NCBI GenBank assembly: GCA_937959115.1
Contig: CALGAW010000084.1
Coordinates: forward strand, 1 to 36,530
DNA length: 36,530 nucleotides
Direction of reading: 5' to 3'
Source: an uncultured Saprospiraceae bacterium
GTDB taxonomy: Bacteria; Bacteroidota; Bacteroidia; Chitinophagales; Saprospiraceae
Under the pieces are notes generated by a model. The model did not search any database, was not told the origin of the DNA, and saw only the letters and a program-made list of their open reading frames with translations. The first letter of the stretch is position 1; each line of letters begins with the position of its first letter. Of the stretch, positions 1 through 8,690 are shown piece by piece. The position numbers and the translations under genes are program-made.

Positions 1-255
1 GGCGTTAGTGCTTCAGATCTAGATGACTTGTTTGATGATGCCGCAAAAATAATTGTTCAAAATCAAGTAGGCTCAACCTCAATGATACAGCGACGATTAA
101 AATTAGGGTATAATCGTGCAGGTCGAATCATGGATCAGCTAGAAGCAGTAGGGATTGTAGGCGGCTCAAATGGTAGTAAGCCACGTGAAGTATTGATCTT
201 CGATGAAATTGAATTGGAACGGTATTTGGAACAGCTTAGAAGTAAGAGAAATTAA
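1..255 (+). CDS. ftsK: DNA translocase FtsK, C-terminal fragment (gamma domain)
   Basis: This is the last 84 codons of a gene that begins before the window; the frame is open from base 1 to the TAA at 253-255. The fragment matches the winged-helix gamma domain that ends FtsK/SpoIIIE DNA pumps, with the signature SMIQRRLKLGYNRAGRIMDQ followed by LEAVGIVG and a basic GSKPREV segment. In FtsK this domain reads the polar KOPS sequences that steer the hexameric motor to the dif site during chromosome segregation at the septum. The ATPase and membrane parts lie outside the window. An internal TTG at 28 could be mistaken for a start, but the homology continues upstream of it. The lolA gene follows after about 60 bases on the same strand, an arrangement common in Bacteroidota. 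Identification is firm. Confidence 0.93.
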   Translation, partial: GVSASDLDDLFDDAAKIIVQNQVGSTSMIQRRLKLGYNRAGRIMDQLEAVGIVGGSNGSKPREVLIFDEIELERYLEQLRSKRN

Positions 256-317
256 TCTTATATTCGCAACCTCAAAATTGCAAAGTAAGGTTTACTGATT
301 TACAAAAATTGAGTGTT

Positions 318-1004
318 ATGAAAAAGCTGTTTATACCTTTAATCGCGCTATTATTGATTAGTTTTGATTCGTTTGCACAAACAGGCGGTCAAAATGCAAT
401 GGGAGCCGAGGAGAGTGATCCAAAAGCAAAAGCAATACTAGATCAAGTGAAAGAGATGTACGAAAGTTACAACTCGCTTCAAACTGATTTTACGCTTGAA
501 ATTTCTGGAGAAATTGAAGAAACACAAGAAGGAAGGGTGAATTTGATGGGCGAGAGCTACCGTGTAGAAATGGAAAATCAAAACATTATTTCTAATGGAA
601 ATACCGTATGGTTCCACTTGAAAAACAATAACGAAGTACAAATCAACAATCCTGATCCTGAAGGCAAAGAAGGTTTTTTATCACCAGCAGACATGCTAAA
701 GGTGTATGACCAAAATTTAATTTATGGGTTAAAGGATATGGTTGAAGAAGATGGCCAAATGGTTTATCATATTGAATTCAAACCTAGAGAGAAAGATGAT
801 GAGGCTGACTTCTTTAAACTTCGATTATCTGTCGTAAAAGGAACATATGAAATGTCTAAAGTAGTTGCCTTTAGTAGAGACGGTACAAAATATACCTTGA
901 CGTTCAACAACATTGAACCAAACGTCAACTTTGACGAAAAGATATTTACATTCGACCCATCGAAACATCCAGATATTTATATTGAGGATTTAAGGGAAGA
1001 GTAG
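318..1004 (+). CDS. lolA: LolA-like outer-membrane lipoprotein carrier
   Basis: A 228-residue periplasmic protein of the LolA/LolB fold family, which carries lipoproteins from the LolCDE transporter to the outer membrane. The ATG at 318 is preferred over an in-frame TTG at 309 because it begins a clean signal peptide (MKKLFIPLIALLLISF, cleavage after SFAQ). The mature part opens with the typical helix AKAILDQVKEMYESYNSLQTDF, then alternating beta strands, and ends with KYTLTFNNIEPNVNFDEKIF, the usual LolA closing strand pair. It follows ftsK closely and is probably co-transcribed. A strong hairpin terminator lies about 30 bases after its stop. The next gene downstream is a second, more divergent copy of the same family. 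The family call is strong; which copy is the main carrier is inferred from synteny with ftsK. Confidence 0.87.
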   Translation: MKKLFIPLIALLLISFDSFAQTGGQNAMGAEESDPKAKAILDQVKEMYESYNSLQTDFTLEISGEIEETQEGRVNLMGESYRVEMENQNIISNGNTVWFHLKNNNEVQINNPDPEGKEGFLSPADMLKVYDQNLIYGLKDMVEEDGQMVYHIEFKPREKDDEADFFKLRLSVVKGTYEMSKVVAFSRDGTKYTLTFNNIEPNVNFDEKIFTFDPSKHPDIYIEDLREE

Positions 1005-1030
1005 TAAACACAAAATGAAAGAATAATAAA

Positions 1031-1066
1031 GAAGAGATGAAGTAGCTGTCATCTCTTTTTTTATAC
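1031..1066 (+). terminator. Rho-independent terminator after lolA
   Basis: A 9-bp perfect stem, AAGAGATGA (1032-1040) with TCATCTCTT (1049-1057), has an 8-base loop and runs into a T tract (TTTTTTTA). It sits about 30 bases past the lolA stop, so it probably ends the ftsK-lolA transcript and separates it from the second LolA-like gene. Confidence 0.85.
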
Positions 1067-1342
1067 TTTTTAATAAACTTATTTAGAAGAAGACAAATGC
1101 TTGAGAAAGCTTAAATTGTTTTTTAAAAGTTAAATTTTGACACTTTTTCTTGAGATATAGCTACTTAGGTCGAAATTAAATTGTCGTTTAGGCAACTTTA
1201 TTAAGTTATTTTACGTTTTGTTAAGGAAACCTTAAATCGAACTATGAAGTTTCTCTTTTTTTTTAGTAATTTAGAGAAACGAAACTAGAATAAACCCAAG
1301 AAAAACTATCCAAATAAAAAAATGCAGTTTGACTAGAAACAT
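1067..1342. other. AT-rich spacer between the two LolA-like genes
   Basis: With the terminator just before it, this makes a 338-base gap between genes. It has no credible ORF on either strand and no convincing TTTG / TAnnTTTG promoter pair, although it must hold the start signal of the second LolA-like gene. Nothing else is recognised in it. Confidence 0.5.
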
Positions 1343-2008
1343 ATGAAACAACTATCTATCGTTCTTATTGTTTTCTGTACGTTCTTTACTCAGTTCGCAC
1401 AGAAGGGATTAGATTTGGAACCTTCACCAGTCGATTCTGTTATACCGAATACTAGATTTGATGCTGTAGGGGAAGCAAAGCAAATCCTTAATAAGGTTTG
1501 CTCTCAGTACGAGTCCTATGAGTCAATGAAAGTAGACTTCATCGTAAACACAGAAAAAGGCAATACTAAAAATTCGGATACAATTGTGGGTACTGTTCAA
1601 GGAAAAAAGTATCGCCTTTCAATGAAAGAGCGTGAAATAGCTTGTGATGGCAAAACAGTATACTATTACAATAAAGAAAAGAAGGAACTAACAAAGTCGA
1701 AAAAAATACCGGTAGAAATTCATGCCGTTTATCCGCAAAAAATGCTTCGGTCTTTTGAAAATGAATTTGATTGTTATTTTAATGGAGAAGCCTCATTTAA
1801 TGGTCAAATCATCCAACGATTAGAGTTCATTCCTAGAGCTTTCGATCAAAATATCATCAAGATTAATGTATTTATAGATCGTCAGTCGTCTCAAATACTA
1901 CGCGTTTCTAGAATGGATAAAGACGGTACACAATACACCATCGATTTTAGAAATGTTCAATTCGATCTTGAGGTGAATCCGAAACTGTTCGTCATCGAAA
2001 TATCTTAG
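1343..2008 (+). CDS. Second LolA-like periplasmic protein (tandem paralogue)
   Basis: A 221-residue protein with a signal peptide (MKQLSIVLIVFCTFFTQFAQ). It is recognisably related to the preceding LolA: both have AK-(Q/A)IL near the start of the mature chain, then YESY-(E/N)S and a V/T-DF strand, and both end with a DGT-(K/Q)-YT strand followed by a final F-x-(F/I) strand. The two differ in most other positions, so the duplication is old. A terminator and about 340 bases separate them, which suggests separate regulation. A LolA fold with lipid or lipoprotein binding is likely. Whether it carries lipoproteins, acts as the LolB-like acceptor that Bacteroidota otherwise lack, or has another cargo is not shown by the sequence. 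Confidence 0.72.
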   Translation: MKQLSIVLIVFCTFFTQFAQKGLDLEPSPVDSVIPNTRFDAVGEAKQILNKVCSQYESYESMKVDFIVNTEKGNTKNSDTIVGTVQGKKYRLSMKEREIACDGKTVYYYNKEKKELTKSKKIPVEIHAVYPQKMLRSFENEFDCYFNGEASFNGQIIQRLEFIPRAFDQNIIKINVFIDRQSSQILRVSRMDKDGTQYTIDFRNVQFDLEVNPKLFVIEIS

Positions 2009-2174
2009 GAAAGCTGTTACTACTTAGTTATTAATGCATAGTGAGGAATGCTTTGTTCTCCTAAACTAAACACTTGTACGCGCTCGAAAGAAAGAACGAT
2101 TCAGAACTATAAACTAATCACTTATCACTTTCTCTTCTTGGCTCAAATATTGTATTATTGCTTCAAAAAAGAGC

Positions 2175-3485
2175 ATGTTCATTTGCACTCCATCAAAAAT
2201 TGTGTTTACAGCTTTCTTGCTATTCATCTTCAATAGTAGCTTTCTTATTGCTCAGGAAGAAGAGTATGTCAAAGATGACCTATTGCGTTACAATGATCAT
2301 GTTTATAAAAAAAACATAAAAACGGCCTTGCTGCATCCAGAGGGGAATCCAGTCGGTTTTCCAATGATTAAACTTGATGGAAACGGAAAACTACATCTCT
2401 CCTTTGATGATTTGGACGGTGGTGTTGTTGATTACTCATATACTGTCATTCATTGTGATGCAGACTGGAAGCCTAGTGAGCTGAACGATATGGAGTACAT
2501 TGATGGTTTTAATCCCAATGAAATTGAGACCTATGATTACTCGTTTAACACGTTGGTAGATTTTACACATTACCAATTGATGCTTCCAAATGATGATATG
2601 GCGATCACAAAATCTGGAAATTACTTACTGAAGGTATTTGTTGACGATGATCAGGAAGACCTAGTCTTAACCAAGCGCTTTGTGCTATTTGATGCTCAGG
2701 TTTCTGTTGATGCACATGTTCTTAGAGCAAACTCGATGCTGAAGTCTAGAACACATCAGGAAATCGATTTCGCCGTTGGGTACAGTGAAGGGAATATCCG
2801 TAATCCAAGAGCAGAACTGAAAGCTTATGTCCTACAAAATGGAAGATGGGATAATGTGATAAAAGACATCAAACCCTTATACATAAGGCAGAGCAAGCTG
2901 ATCTATGACTATCAAGACGAAATTGTATTTCCTGGTGGGAAAGAATTTATTGTCGCAGATCTAAGAAGTACTCGATATACCGCAGAACACATCGCCGTAT
3001 TGAAAGATGATAAGGATCGGTATTACATGGCAGTAGACCCTGATCGTGAACGTTCTGGACGTGCTTATTCCTACAGAGGAGAGGCAAATGGGAAGTTTGT
3101 AATCGAAAACCTTCATGAAGACGACTTTCAGCTAGAAAGTGATTACATCCGCACTACCTTTACATTGGTTCAACAGTTTCCTGATGACCAGGGTGACTTC
3201 TACCTTTTTGGTGGGTTGACAGACTGGCAGATTCAGGACGACTATAAAATGCGGTACGATAAAGAGTTATCTTCTTATCAGTGCACAGTTGATTTGAAAC
3301 AAGGGTACTACAATTATGGCTATGCTTATGTGAAAGAAGGAACTGCCGCCGCTGATATGACCAAAGTAGATGGTAGCTGGTACGAAACAGAAAACGATTA
3401 TTATATTCTCGTCTATTATCGTCCATTTGCAGGACGTTATGATCAGCTAATCGGCTACCATATCGTTAATTCAGTGCGAAGATAA
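2175..3485 (+). CDS. Type IX secretion system plug protein (DUF5103 family)
   Basis: A 436-residue secreted or outer-membrane-associated protein with a signal peptide ending at about residue 27 (SFLIAQ). It matches the DUF5103 family: a beta-rich N-terminal domain (YNDHVYKKNIKTALLHP, then DDLDGGVVDYSYTVIHCDADW), the family hallmark DMEYIDGFNPNEIETYDYSFNT, and a C-terminal beta-sandwich with YLFGGLTDWQ and a final YRPFAGRYDQLIGY. In Flavobacterium johnsoniae a family member was found as the plug that closes the SprA translocon when PorV is not bound; that role is carried over here by homology. The porV, porU and gldJ genes lie about 17 kb away in the same window. The ATG at 2175 gives a 7-residue lead before the hydrophobic core. 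No terminator was seen before the convergent MFS gene. Confidence 0.88.
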   Translation: MFICTPSKIVFTAFLLFIFNSSFLIAQEEEYVKDDLLRYNDHVYKKNIKTALLHPEGNPVGFPMIKLDGNGKLHLSFDDLDGGVVDYSYTVIHCDADWKPSELNDMEYIDGFNPNEIETYDYSFNTLVDFTHYQLMLPNDDMAITKSGNYLLKVFVDDDQEDLVLTKRFVLFDAQVSVDAHVLRANSMLKSRTHQEIDFAVGYSEGNIRNPRAELKAYVLQNGRWDNVIKDIKPLYIRQSKLIYDYQDEIVFPGGKEFIVADLRSTRYTAEHIAVLKDDKDRYYMAVDPDRERSGRAYSYRGEANGKFVIENLHEDDFQLESDYIRTTFTLVQQFPDDQGDFYLFGGLTDWQIQDDYKMRYDKELSSYQCTVDLKQGYYNYGYAYVKEGTAAADMTKVDGSWYETENDYYILVYYRPFAGRYDQLIGYHIVNSVRR

Positions 3486-3566
3486 GGTAGGCGTTTAATT
3501 CCTGAGGCGAGGGTTGTTTTATCAAAATGTTACTACAACAAGTGAATTAGGAAGTAAAACCCTCCA

Positions 3567-4913
3567 TCAGACTTCATCCTTATAGCGCTGAAACACCAAG
3601 AAACCAAGCATACAGAAGACAAGTGCAGCGAAACCCGAAAACCGAATTCCAAAATTATTGTCGACACTGCGACCAAGCAATAAGAAAGAAGGGAACAATA
3701 AACTACCAAGGGCAATGCCGAATTTCATCATCACAGTCCGAGCAGCAAAAAACATACCTGCCAATTGCTTACCAGTATTTCGTTCATGAACATAAATAAT
3801 ATCTGCGACAATGGCATTTGGGACAATCCCGAAAATTGCCATTGGAATAGCAGCCATAACTCCCATCATCACCAATTGAACTAATTTAGGAAGCACTGTA
3901 TTGCCAAGGGTAATGGCCATGAAAAATGTAGCCGCAAAAATGATGAACCCAAAAGAAACCACCCGTTTTTTCCCAATCCGCTTTACTGCAAGGTTGACCA
4001 AAGCATAAAACCCAACAATACTTAGGATAAATGCACCTCCCATAAAGTAAGTCGTCCACTCTTTTTCGTATTGAAGGAGGACGGTTACATAGTACACAAT
4101 TCCACTTTGAATGATCGTAAGGGCAATAAAATAGATCATATCAGACAAGGCGAAATTGCGGAAATTTGTATTCTTCATGACTTCCTTTATTGAGTCACGA
4201 ATGTCGAGTTGACTGATCGATTGTTTACTGTATTGTTGTTCCTTGATAAAGATCACTGGTATCAGCATTGCAATAAATGAAAGGATGGAAAAGATCAAAA
4301 CTGATTGCTGAAACGCTGCTGTAGATGACATGGTTTGCTCAAAGTGGCTTTGAAAGACAAAAATCGTATTCCCTACAAAAAAGCCAAGCGCCCAGGTAAC
4401 AGATATCATAGTACTAAGCTGCATTCGATCTTTAGCTACATGGCAAAGCTCACTGAAAAGTGCTGCATAAGGAACCGAGTACAATGTAAATGAAACATAA
4501 AAGAGTACAATAGTCACCATTAACCATACCGTATTCAGCTGAGTACTATCAGAAATCGGATAAAACACAAGAAAAGCAAATAAGGCAAGCGGAAAGGCGC
4601 CTAGTAGCAAAAACAGCCTGCGCTTGCCAAGCTTGTGTGTAGACTGATCTGAAAGATTGGCGATCCAAGGGTCGGTAAACGCATCTAACAGTCTTCCTCC
4701 AAAGCTGATAAGCCCTAAGATGGTCAATACTCCCAAAATAGATCCTTGGTAGATAAACACTGGGAAATTTGTCGTATTTGTTTCAGGAGGCAGATAGAAA
4801 TAGGCGAGCTGATTGAACACGCAAAATGTTGCTAAAGACCAACCGAATTGACCAATAGCAAATGCAATTTTTACTCTCACCGACGGACGTAAAATCCTAA
4901 TAGGTTCATTCAT
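3567..4913 (-). CDS. MFS transporter of the GPH (glycoside-pentoside-hexuronide) type
   Basis: A 448-residue inner-membrane carrier with about 12 hydrophobic segments. The segment after the second helix, GGRLLDAFTDPWIANLSDQ followed by STHKLGKRR, is the MelB-like signature of the GPH:cation symporter family (MFS_2), with the conserved D-(A)-x-x-DP pair and the basic loop. GPH carriers usually move sugars or glycosides with a cation; bacteroidal members also include uncharacterised ones, so the substrate is unknown. It lies downstream of the citrate synthase gene on the same strand with a gap of about 110 bases, so read-through is possible but no metabolic link is evident. The first ATG is used; the start MNEPIRILRPSVRVK gives a short cytoplasmic lead before helix 1. 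It converges with the plug gene. Confidence 0.82.
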   Translation of the reverse strand: MNEPIRILRPSVRVKIAFAIGQFGWSLATFCVFNQLAYFYLPPETNTTNFPVFIYQGSILGVLTILGLISFGGRLLDAFTDPWIANLSDQSTHKLGKRRLFLLLGAFPLALFAFLVFYPISDSTQLNTVWLMVTIVLFYVSFTLYSVPYAALFSELCHVAKDRMQLSTMISVTWALGFFVGNTIFVFQSHFEQTMSSTAAFQQSVLIFSILSFIAMLIPVIFIKEQQYSKQSISQLDIRDSIKEVMKNTNFRNFALSDMIYFIALTIIQSGIVYYVTVLLQYEKEWTTYFMGGAFILSIVGFYALVNLAVKRIGKKRVVSFGFIIFAATFFMAITLGNTVLPKLVQLVMMGVMAAIPMAIFGIVPNAIVADIIYVHERNTGKQLAGMFFAARTVMMKFGIALGSLLFPSFLLLGRSVDNNFGIRFSGFAALVFCMLGFLVFQRYKDEV

Positions 4914-5024
4914 GACTCATCCCTTTAGTCATGGGTCTCACTTAGGAAGATTGTTATATCTCACGAATCTTTACATCTATTTGCTAGATGCTCATTCCTG
5001 ATTTTATCTTGGTTTTTCTTAATT

Positions 5025-6347
5025 TTATCCTACCGCTTCTTTTTGTTGCGCTAAGTAATCCATTACCCATTCAGAGGTAACTGATTTTGGACGTTCTAGC
5101 GGGAAGCCTAATGCACGTGACCAAATCAATTGAGACAAGACGCCTAGGGATCTTGAAACACCGAAAAGGACAGTGTAGAAGCTAAATTCGTGCATACCGT
5201 AATGTACAAGTAATGCACCAGAATGCGCATCTACGTTTGGCCAAGGGTTTTTTACCTTACCAAGTCCTTGTAGGATTGGCGGTACTACCTCAAAGGCTTT
5301 CCATATCACGTTGATGATGTCTGAATTTTTGATGTATTCTTCTGCAAATGTACGCTGTGCAGTAAATCGAGGATCTGGTTGGCGTAAAACGGCATGTCCG
5401 TATCCAGGAATCACTTTACCTGCGTCTAATGTTTTTTGAACGTATTCTGCGATTTGCTCCTTACTAGGATTTCTTGTACCGAGGACATCTAGCATTTTAA
5501 ATACCCACTTAATCACTTCTTGGTTTGCTAGTCCATGTAAAGGACCTGCTAAAGCGTTCATACCACTTGAAAGTGACTTGTACGAATCGCTAAGTGTAGA
5601 GCCAGTCAAGTGCGTAGAGTGAGCGGATGCATTTCCACCTTCATGATCGGCATGGATCGTTAGGTAAAGGCGCATTAAGCTTTTGAAGTCATCGCCTGGT
5701 ATTCCTAGCATGTGCGCGAAGTTTCCGCCCCAGTCTAGAGAGATGTCAGCTGCAATGTGATCACCATCTTTGTAGGTTCTTCTATAAATGTAGGCTGCTA
5801 CTCTAGGCAGTCTAGCGATTAGATTCATTGTATCTTCGTAAGTGGCATCCCAGTAGTCTGATTTTGCCATTCCTTCTGCATACCTTCTGTTGAACACAGA
5901 TTCAGTACCAAGCGCTATGATCGCCATGCTGAATTGAGTCATTGGGTGTGCGTCTTTGGGGAGCGTTTCTAGTGCCGCGAAAACGTGCTTAGGCACATCT
6001 GCTCTTCGTTGCCATTCTCCTGTGATCCATTTTACCTCTTCATCAGTTGGCACTTCACCCGTGAGCATTAGGTGGAACAGGCCCTCTGGCAATGGTTCTT
6101 TACAACCTTCAAACTTCGGCAATATTTCCTTCAGTTCTGGAATCGATTTCCCTCTGAATCTGATACCTTTTTGAGCATCTAGTTGTGAGGTTTCCCAAAT
6201 CATGCTTTTCACGCCTCTCATACCACCAAAAACTTGTTTTAGAGTAACTTGATCAACGATCGTGTCGCCATTTTCCTTGAGCATTGCTCTGTTGGCTTGA
6301 AATAATGCTAATGCTTTTTCTTTAAATTTCTGCTTTAATGGATCCAT
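5025..6347 (-). CDS. gltA: Citrate synthase of the mitochondrial (eukaryotic) type
   Basis: A 440-residue enzyme that condenses acetyl-CoA and oxaloacetate to citrate, the entry step of the TCA cycle. All three catalytic residues are visible: His271 in AGPLHGLANQEV, His318 in VIPGYGHAVLR and Asp373 in NPWPNVDAHSG. These sit within three positions of pig enzyme numbering (His274, His320, Asp375). The surrounding blocks (LTIHADHEGGNASAHSTHL, YTVLFGVSRSLGVLSQL, then IWSRALGFPLERPKS) resemble mitochondrial citrate synthase rather than the NADH-regulated GltA of gammaproteobacteria. The N-terminus (MDPLKQKFKEKALALF) is not a signal or membrane sequence, so the enzyme is cytosolic. It is monocistronic or leads into the MFS gene. 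The function is certain; the name gltA is used by convention. Confidence 0.96.
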   Translation of the reverse strand: MDPLKQKFKEKALALFQANRAMLKENGDTIVDQVTLKQVFGGMRGVKSMIWETSQLDAQKGIRFRGKSIPELKEILPKFEGCKEPLPEGLFHLMLTGEVPTDEEVKWITGEWQRRADVPKHVFAALETLPKDAHPMTQFSMAIIALGTESVFNRRYAEGMAKSDYWDATYEDTMNLIARLPRVAAYIYRRTYKDGDHIAADISLDWGGNFAHMLGIPGDDFKSLMRLYLTIHADHEGGNASAHSTHLTGSTLSDSYKSLSSGMNALAGPLHGLANQEVIKWVFKMLDVLGTRNPSKEQIAEYVQKTLDAGKVIPGYGHAVLRQPDPRFTAQRTFAEEYIKNSDIINVIWKAFEVVPPILQGLGKVKNPWPNVDAHSGALLVHYGMHEFSFYTVLFGVSRSLGVLSQLIWSRALGFPLERPKSVTSEWVMDYLAQQKEAVG

Positions 6348-6642
6348 TTGCGGTTGTTAAATTTAATCCTTAAGTTGAGATAATGATCAATATGTTTTAC
6401 GAAAGGATTAGTTCCTTTTCATTTCACTGCGAATTTAATGAATTTTTGCTAAAATGTAAAGGGAAGTAATTAACAATTACCAATTAATGTTACGTTGCAG
6501 ACAGGCTGTCTATCAGTATTCACCTCAACCAAGGAAATAAAAGCACAGTTGCTGGTAGTGTTCGTGTCAATGCCTTTTCTAGAAACGTACATGGAGTGAA
6601 CATCTCTAGGACAGACGGCTTCTAGATTCAATACCAGATATA
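6348..6642. other. Intergenic region upstream of citrate synthase
   Basis: This forms most of a 560-base gap. It should contain the minus-strand promoter of the citrate synthase gene near 6350-6430, but no clear TTTG / TAnnTTTG pair was found. A short 13-base palindrome, AGACAG-G-CTGTCT, lies at 6499-6511. No coding potential is visible on either strand. Confidence 0.45.
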
Positions 6643-6674
6643 CAAAAAAAAGAGTGATGGTTTTCCATCACTCT
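6643..6674 (-). terminator. Rho-independent terminator downstream of the T9SS cargo gene
   Basis: A perfect 10-bp stem, AGAGTGATGG (6651-6660) with CCATCACTCT (6665-6674), has a 4-base loop. On the minus strand it is followed by a run of T (the plus-strand A tract at 6644-6650). It ends minus-strand transcripts arriving from the cargo gene, whose stop is about 230 bases upstream, leaving an unusually long 3' untranslated region. Confidence 0.87.
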
Positions 6675-6906
6675 AAATCAGTAAACAAACTAGTTAACTA
6701 AAACTAATTATTAATAAACACTTTCTTAAAATTGGGTAGGTTTGTCCTATTTCTTAAGTCGTAGTCGGATGAAAGACCTTGGTTTAAAAGTAGTTGTTGT
6801 ATTTGTACAACTTGTATAGAGAATGAGCGTGAAAAATGTATAGAGAATGAGCGGTTAACTTAATCAGTAAAAAACGTGGTTTTCGTGAATTTATAGTTTA
6901 GTCTTT

Positions 6907-8049
6907 TTAGTTCGTTACTTTGATGAATTTTCTTGCTTTGGTTCTGAATTCATTGTTGTTGATTCTTACAAAGAAAGTACCCGCTGACAATTCATCAGAG
7001 TCAAAGGATAAGGTGTTTTGTCCAAGTGTGATATTAGTCGTCTCGGTATGGACTGTTCTTCCAATAACATCTGTGATTACTATTGTCGCTTCAGGGATTT
7101 CAATTTCTGTGTAGAACTTGATGTTAACTGGACCCGCATTTACTGGATTTGGGTAGAGCTCTGTCATCGTAAATGCTGCTCCTTCTGAGAAGCAAGAAGA
7201 ACGTAATATGATGGTTTCCGAGGTCGTCGTCGTACCATCAAAATCTACTTGCTTTAGTCTGTAGTAGTTTGTAGGAGAAGCTTTCAGATCAGTATGCGTG
7301 TAATGTAGCAATTGATTGCTTGTACCAGCACCGTCAATTGTTGCGATAATCTCAAATGTTTCTCCGTCAGTACTCTTTTCTATTTGAAAGTAATCGTTGT
7401 TCTCTTCTGAAGCAGTTGTCCAGTTTAATACATTTGAACAATCTTCTTCTGCAGCATCAAAGCTTGCAAGTTCTATAGGTAAGGCAGCACATTCAACTGA
7501 AGGACAAGTAGAGTTGTTTAAGTACAACATTTCTGTTACTTCGAATAGAACGCCATTTACTTTTTCGCCAATAAACGTTGGAGGAAATAAAGCAGGGCTG
7601 TGATCATGCCATTTTAATTCAAGGCATTTGTCAATATCTAAGATGTCAAATGAAATTCTTCCGATTGTTCTCCAGCTCGTAGTCATTACTTCTCCTGTTC
7701 CACCAGCTAACACTACGTTGTAAGAAACAACAGTATCAAGAGATCCAGTTAATGTATGTGGTTCATACAAGCTAGAACCAATAAACCCAGTTAAGTACAT
7801 AGAGTCAATAGCAATAGACTGATAAACGACTGCACCTCTGTTATAAGAGAATCGGTAGTTTTGATCTGCAAGATTAAATTCATGAGCACCACTGTTAGCC
7901 CTGCATTCAATGTTTACAAAGATTTTATTTGTGACACAATCTACTTTATGTAGATCAAATCGAACATCAAATTGTCCGTCTTGAGCAGCCACTAGAAAGG
8001 ATAGTAACGTAAATATTGTTGTGAATAAAGTGGTTGTAAAATTTTTCAT
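6907..8049 (-). CDS. Secreted protein with T9SS type A sorting domain
   Basis: A 380-residue protein with a signal peptide cleaved near residue 23 (LVAAQ). Residues about 24-185 form a beta-rich region with several cysteines (CVTNKIFVNIEC and others) and no recognised enzyme motif. Residues about 190-285 look like the fibronectin-type linker common in Bacteroidota surface proteins (LNWTTASEENNDYFQIEKST, then YYRLKQVDFDG). Residues about 297-380 are a type A C-terminal sorting signal: ELYPNP at the start, ITDVIGR in the middle, LSAGTFFVRI near the end and a basic tail KARKFIKV. The protein should cross the outer membrane through SprA and be processed by PorU, whose gene is in this window. Its activity is unknown; adhesion or structure is a guess. 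Confidence 0.85.
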   Translation of the reverse strand: MKNFTTTLFTTIFTLLSFLVAAQDGQFDVRFDLHKVDCVTNKIFVNIECRANSGAHEFNLADQNYRFSYNRGAVVYQSIAIDSMYLTGFIGSSLYEPHTLTGSLDTVVSYNVVLAGGTGEVMTTSWRTIGRISFDILDIDKCLELKWHDHSPALFPPTFIGEKVNGVLFEVTEMLYLNNSTCPSVECAALPIELASFDAAEEDCSNVLNWTTASEENNDYFQIEKSTDGETFEIIATIDGAGTSNQLLHYTHTDLKASPTNYYRLKQVDFDGTTTTSETIILRSSCFSEGAAFTMTELYPNPVNAGPVNIKFYTEIEIPEATIVITDVIGRTVHTETTNITLGQNTLSFDSDELSAGTFFVRINNNEFRTKARKFIKVTN

Positions 8050-8194
8050 GATTAGCTTTTTAATACTGATGTGTTTGTAACTGATGAGTACAAGTTGCGG
8101 GTTTTTACAACGTCACGCAAGGCGTAGATTGTCGAGTCAAGAATTTTTATTGTGTTTTGTGACTTGATAATCAATGGATTGAATTATGTGATAT

Positions 8195-8210
8195 ACAAAG
8201 TAGCCCTTCT
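8195..8210 (+). repeat. Left copy of a spaced inverted repeat
   Basis: ACAAAGTAGCCCTTCT at 8195-8210 is repeated in inverse orientation at 8675-8690 (AGAAGGGCTATTTTGT on plus extends one base further), with one mismatch in about 16 positions. Spacing is about 465 bases, and both copies lie in non-coding DNA. It could be the ends of a small decayed element or two binding sites; neither is shown. Confidence 0.5.
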
Positions 8211-8674
8211 GTAAACGTAGCGTAAATGGCAATGTGTAGGCTAGGCTAAAAGTGACAGCGTTAATAAATAATAATTGATTTTAAAATACTGTAAGTAAGT
8301 TGTTTGTGTATAATTATTCGTGACTTAATTCAGCATTGAATATAATTGTGAAATGATCAATTTTAATGAAAATATGTCACAAATTTTGAGTTTGTGAAAT
8401 AGAATTGTTTGGTTTGTCAGCCATAGTTACAGAAGAAAACGGGCTAGTAATCTAATTGTAAAACATCATATTTTGAAAACAAGTTCGCTCAGATGTGACG
8501 CTTAAAATGGGGTAAATAAGTCAAAAAAAAGTTCAATTTTTATTTATAGTATTCTTTAAATGGCAAATACACTTTATTTAGAAATTTAAGGTGAAAAATT
8601 CTAGCTTCTAGGTTGTTTGGATATGAGTTACTAATAATCAGTAGTTTAAGTATAGGGAAAAAGGGATGTATCTG

Positions 8675-8690
8675 TAGAAGGGCTATTTTG
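8675..8690 (-). repeat. Right copy of a spaced inverted repeat
   Basis: The inverse partner of the repeat at 8195-8210. Read on minus it is CAAAATAGCCCTTCT, differing from the left copy at a single internal base. Similarity fades quickly on both sides. Confidence 0.5.

Noticed and set aside
2048-2236. 62-codon plus-strand ORF before the plug gene
   Set aside because: It overlaps the well-supported start of the plug gene in another frame and has no family features.
3508-3572. GAGGGTT / AACCCTC inverted repeat between the plug and MFS genes
   Set aside because: The loop is about 50 bases long and no T tract follows on either strand, so a terminator is not supported.
5025-6347. Eukaryotic contamination as the source of the citrate synthase
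   Set aside because: The gene is intron-free, lacks a targeting peptide and sits in continuous Bacteroidota sequence with typical gene neighbours.
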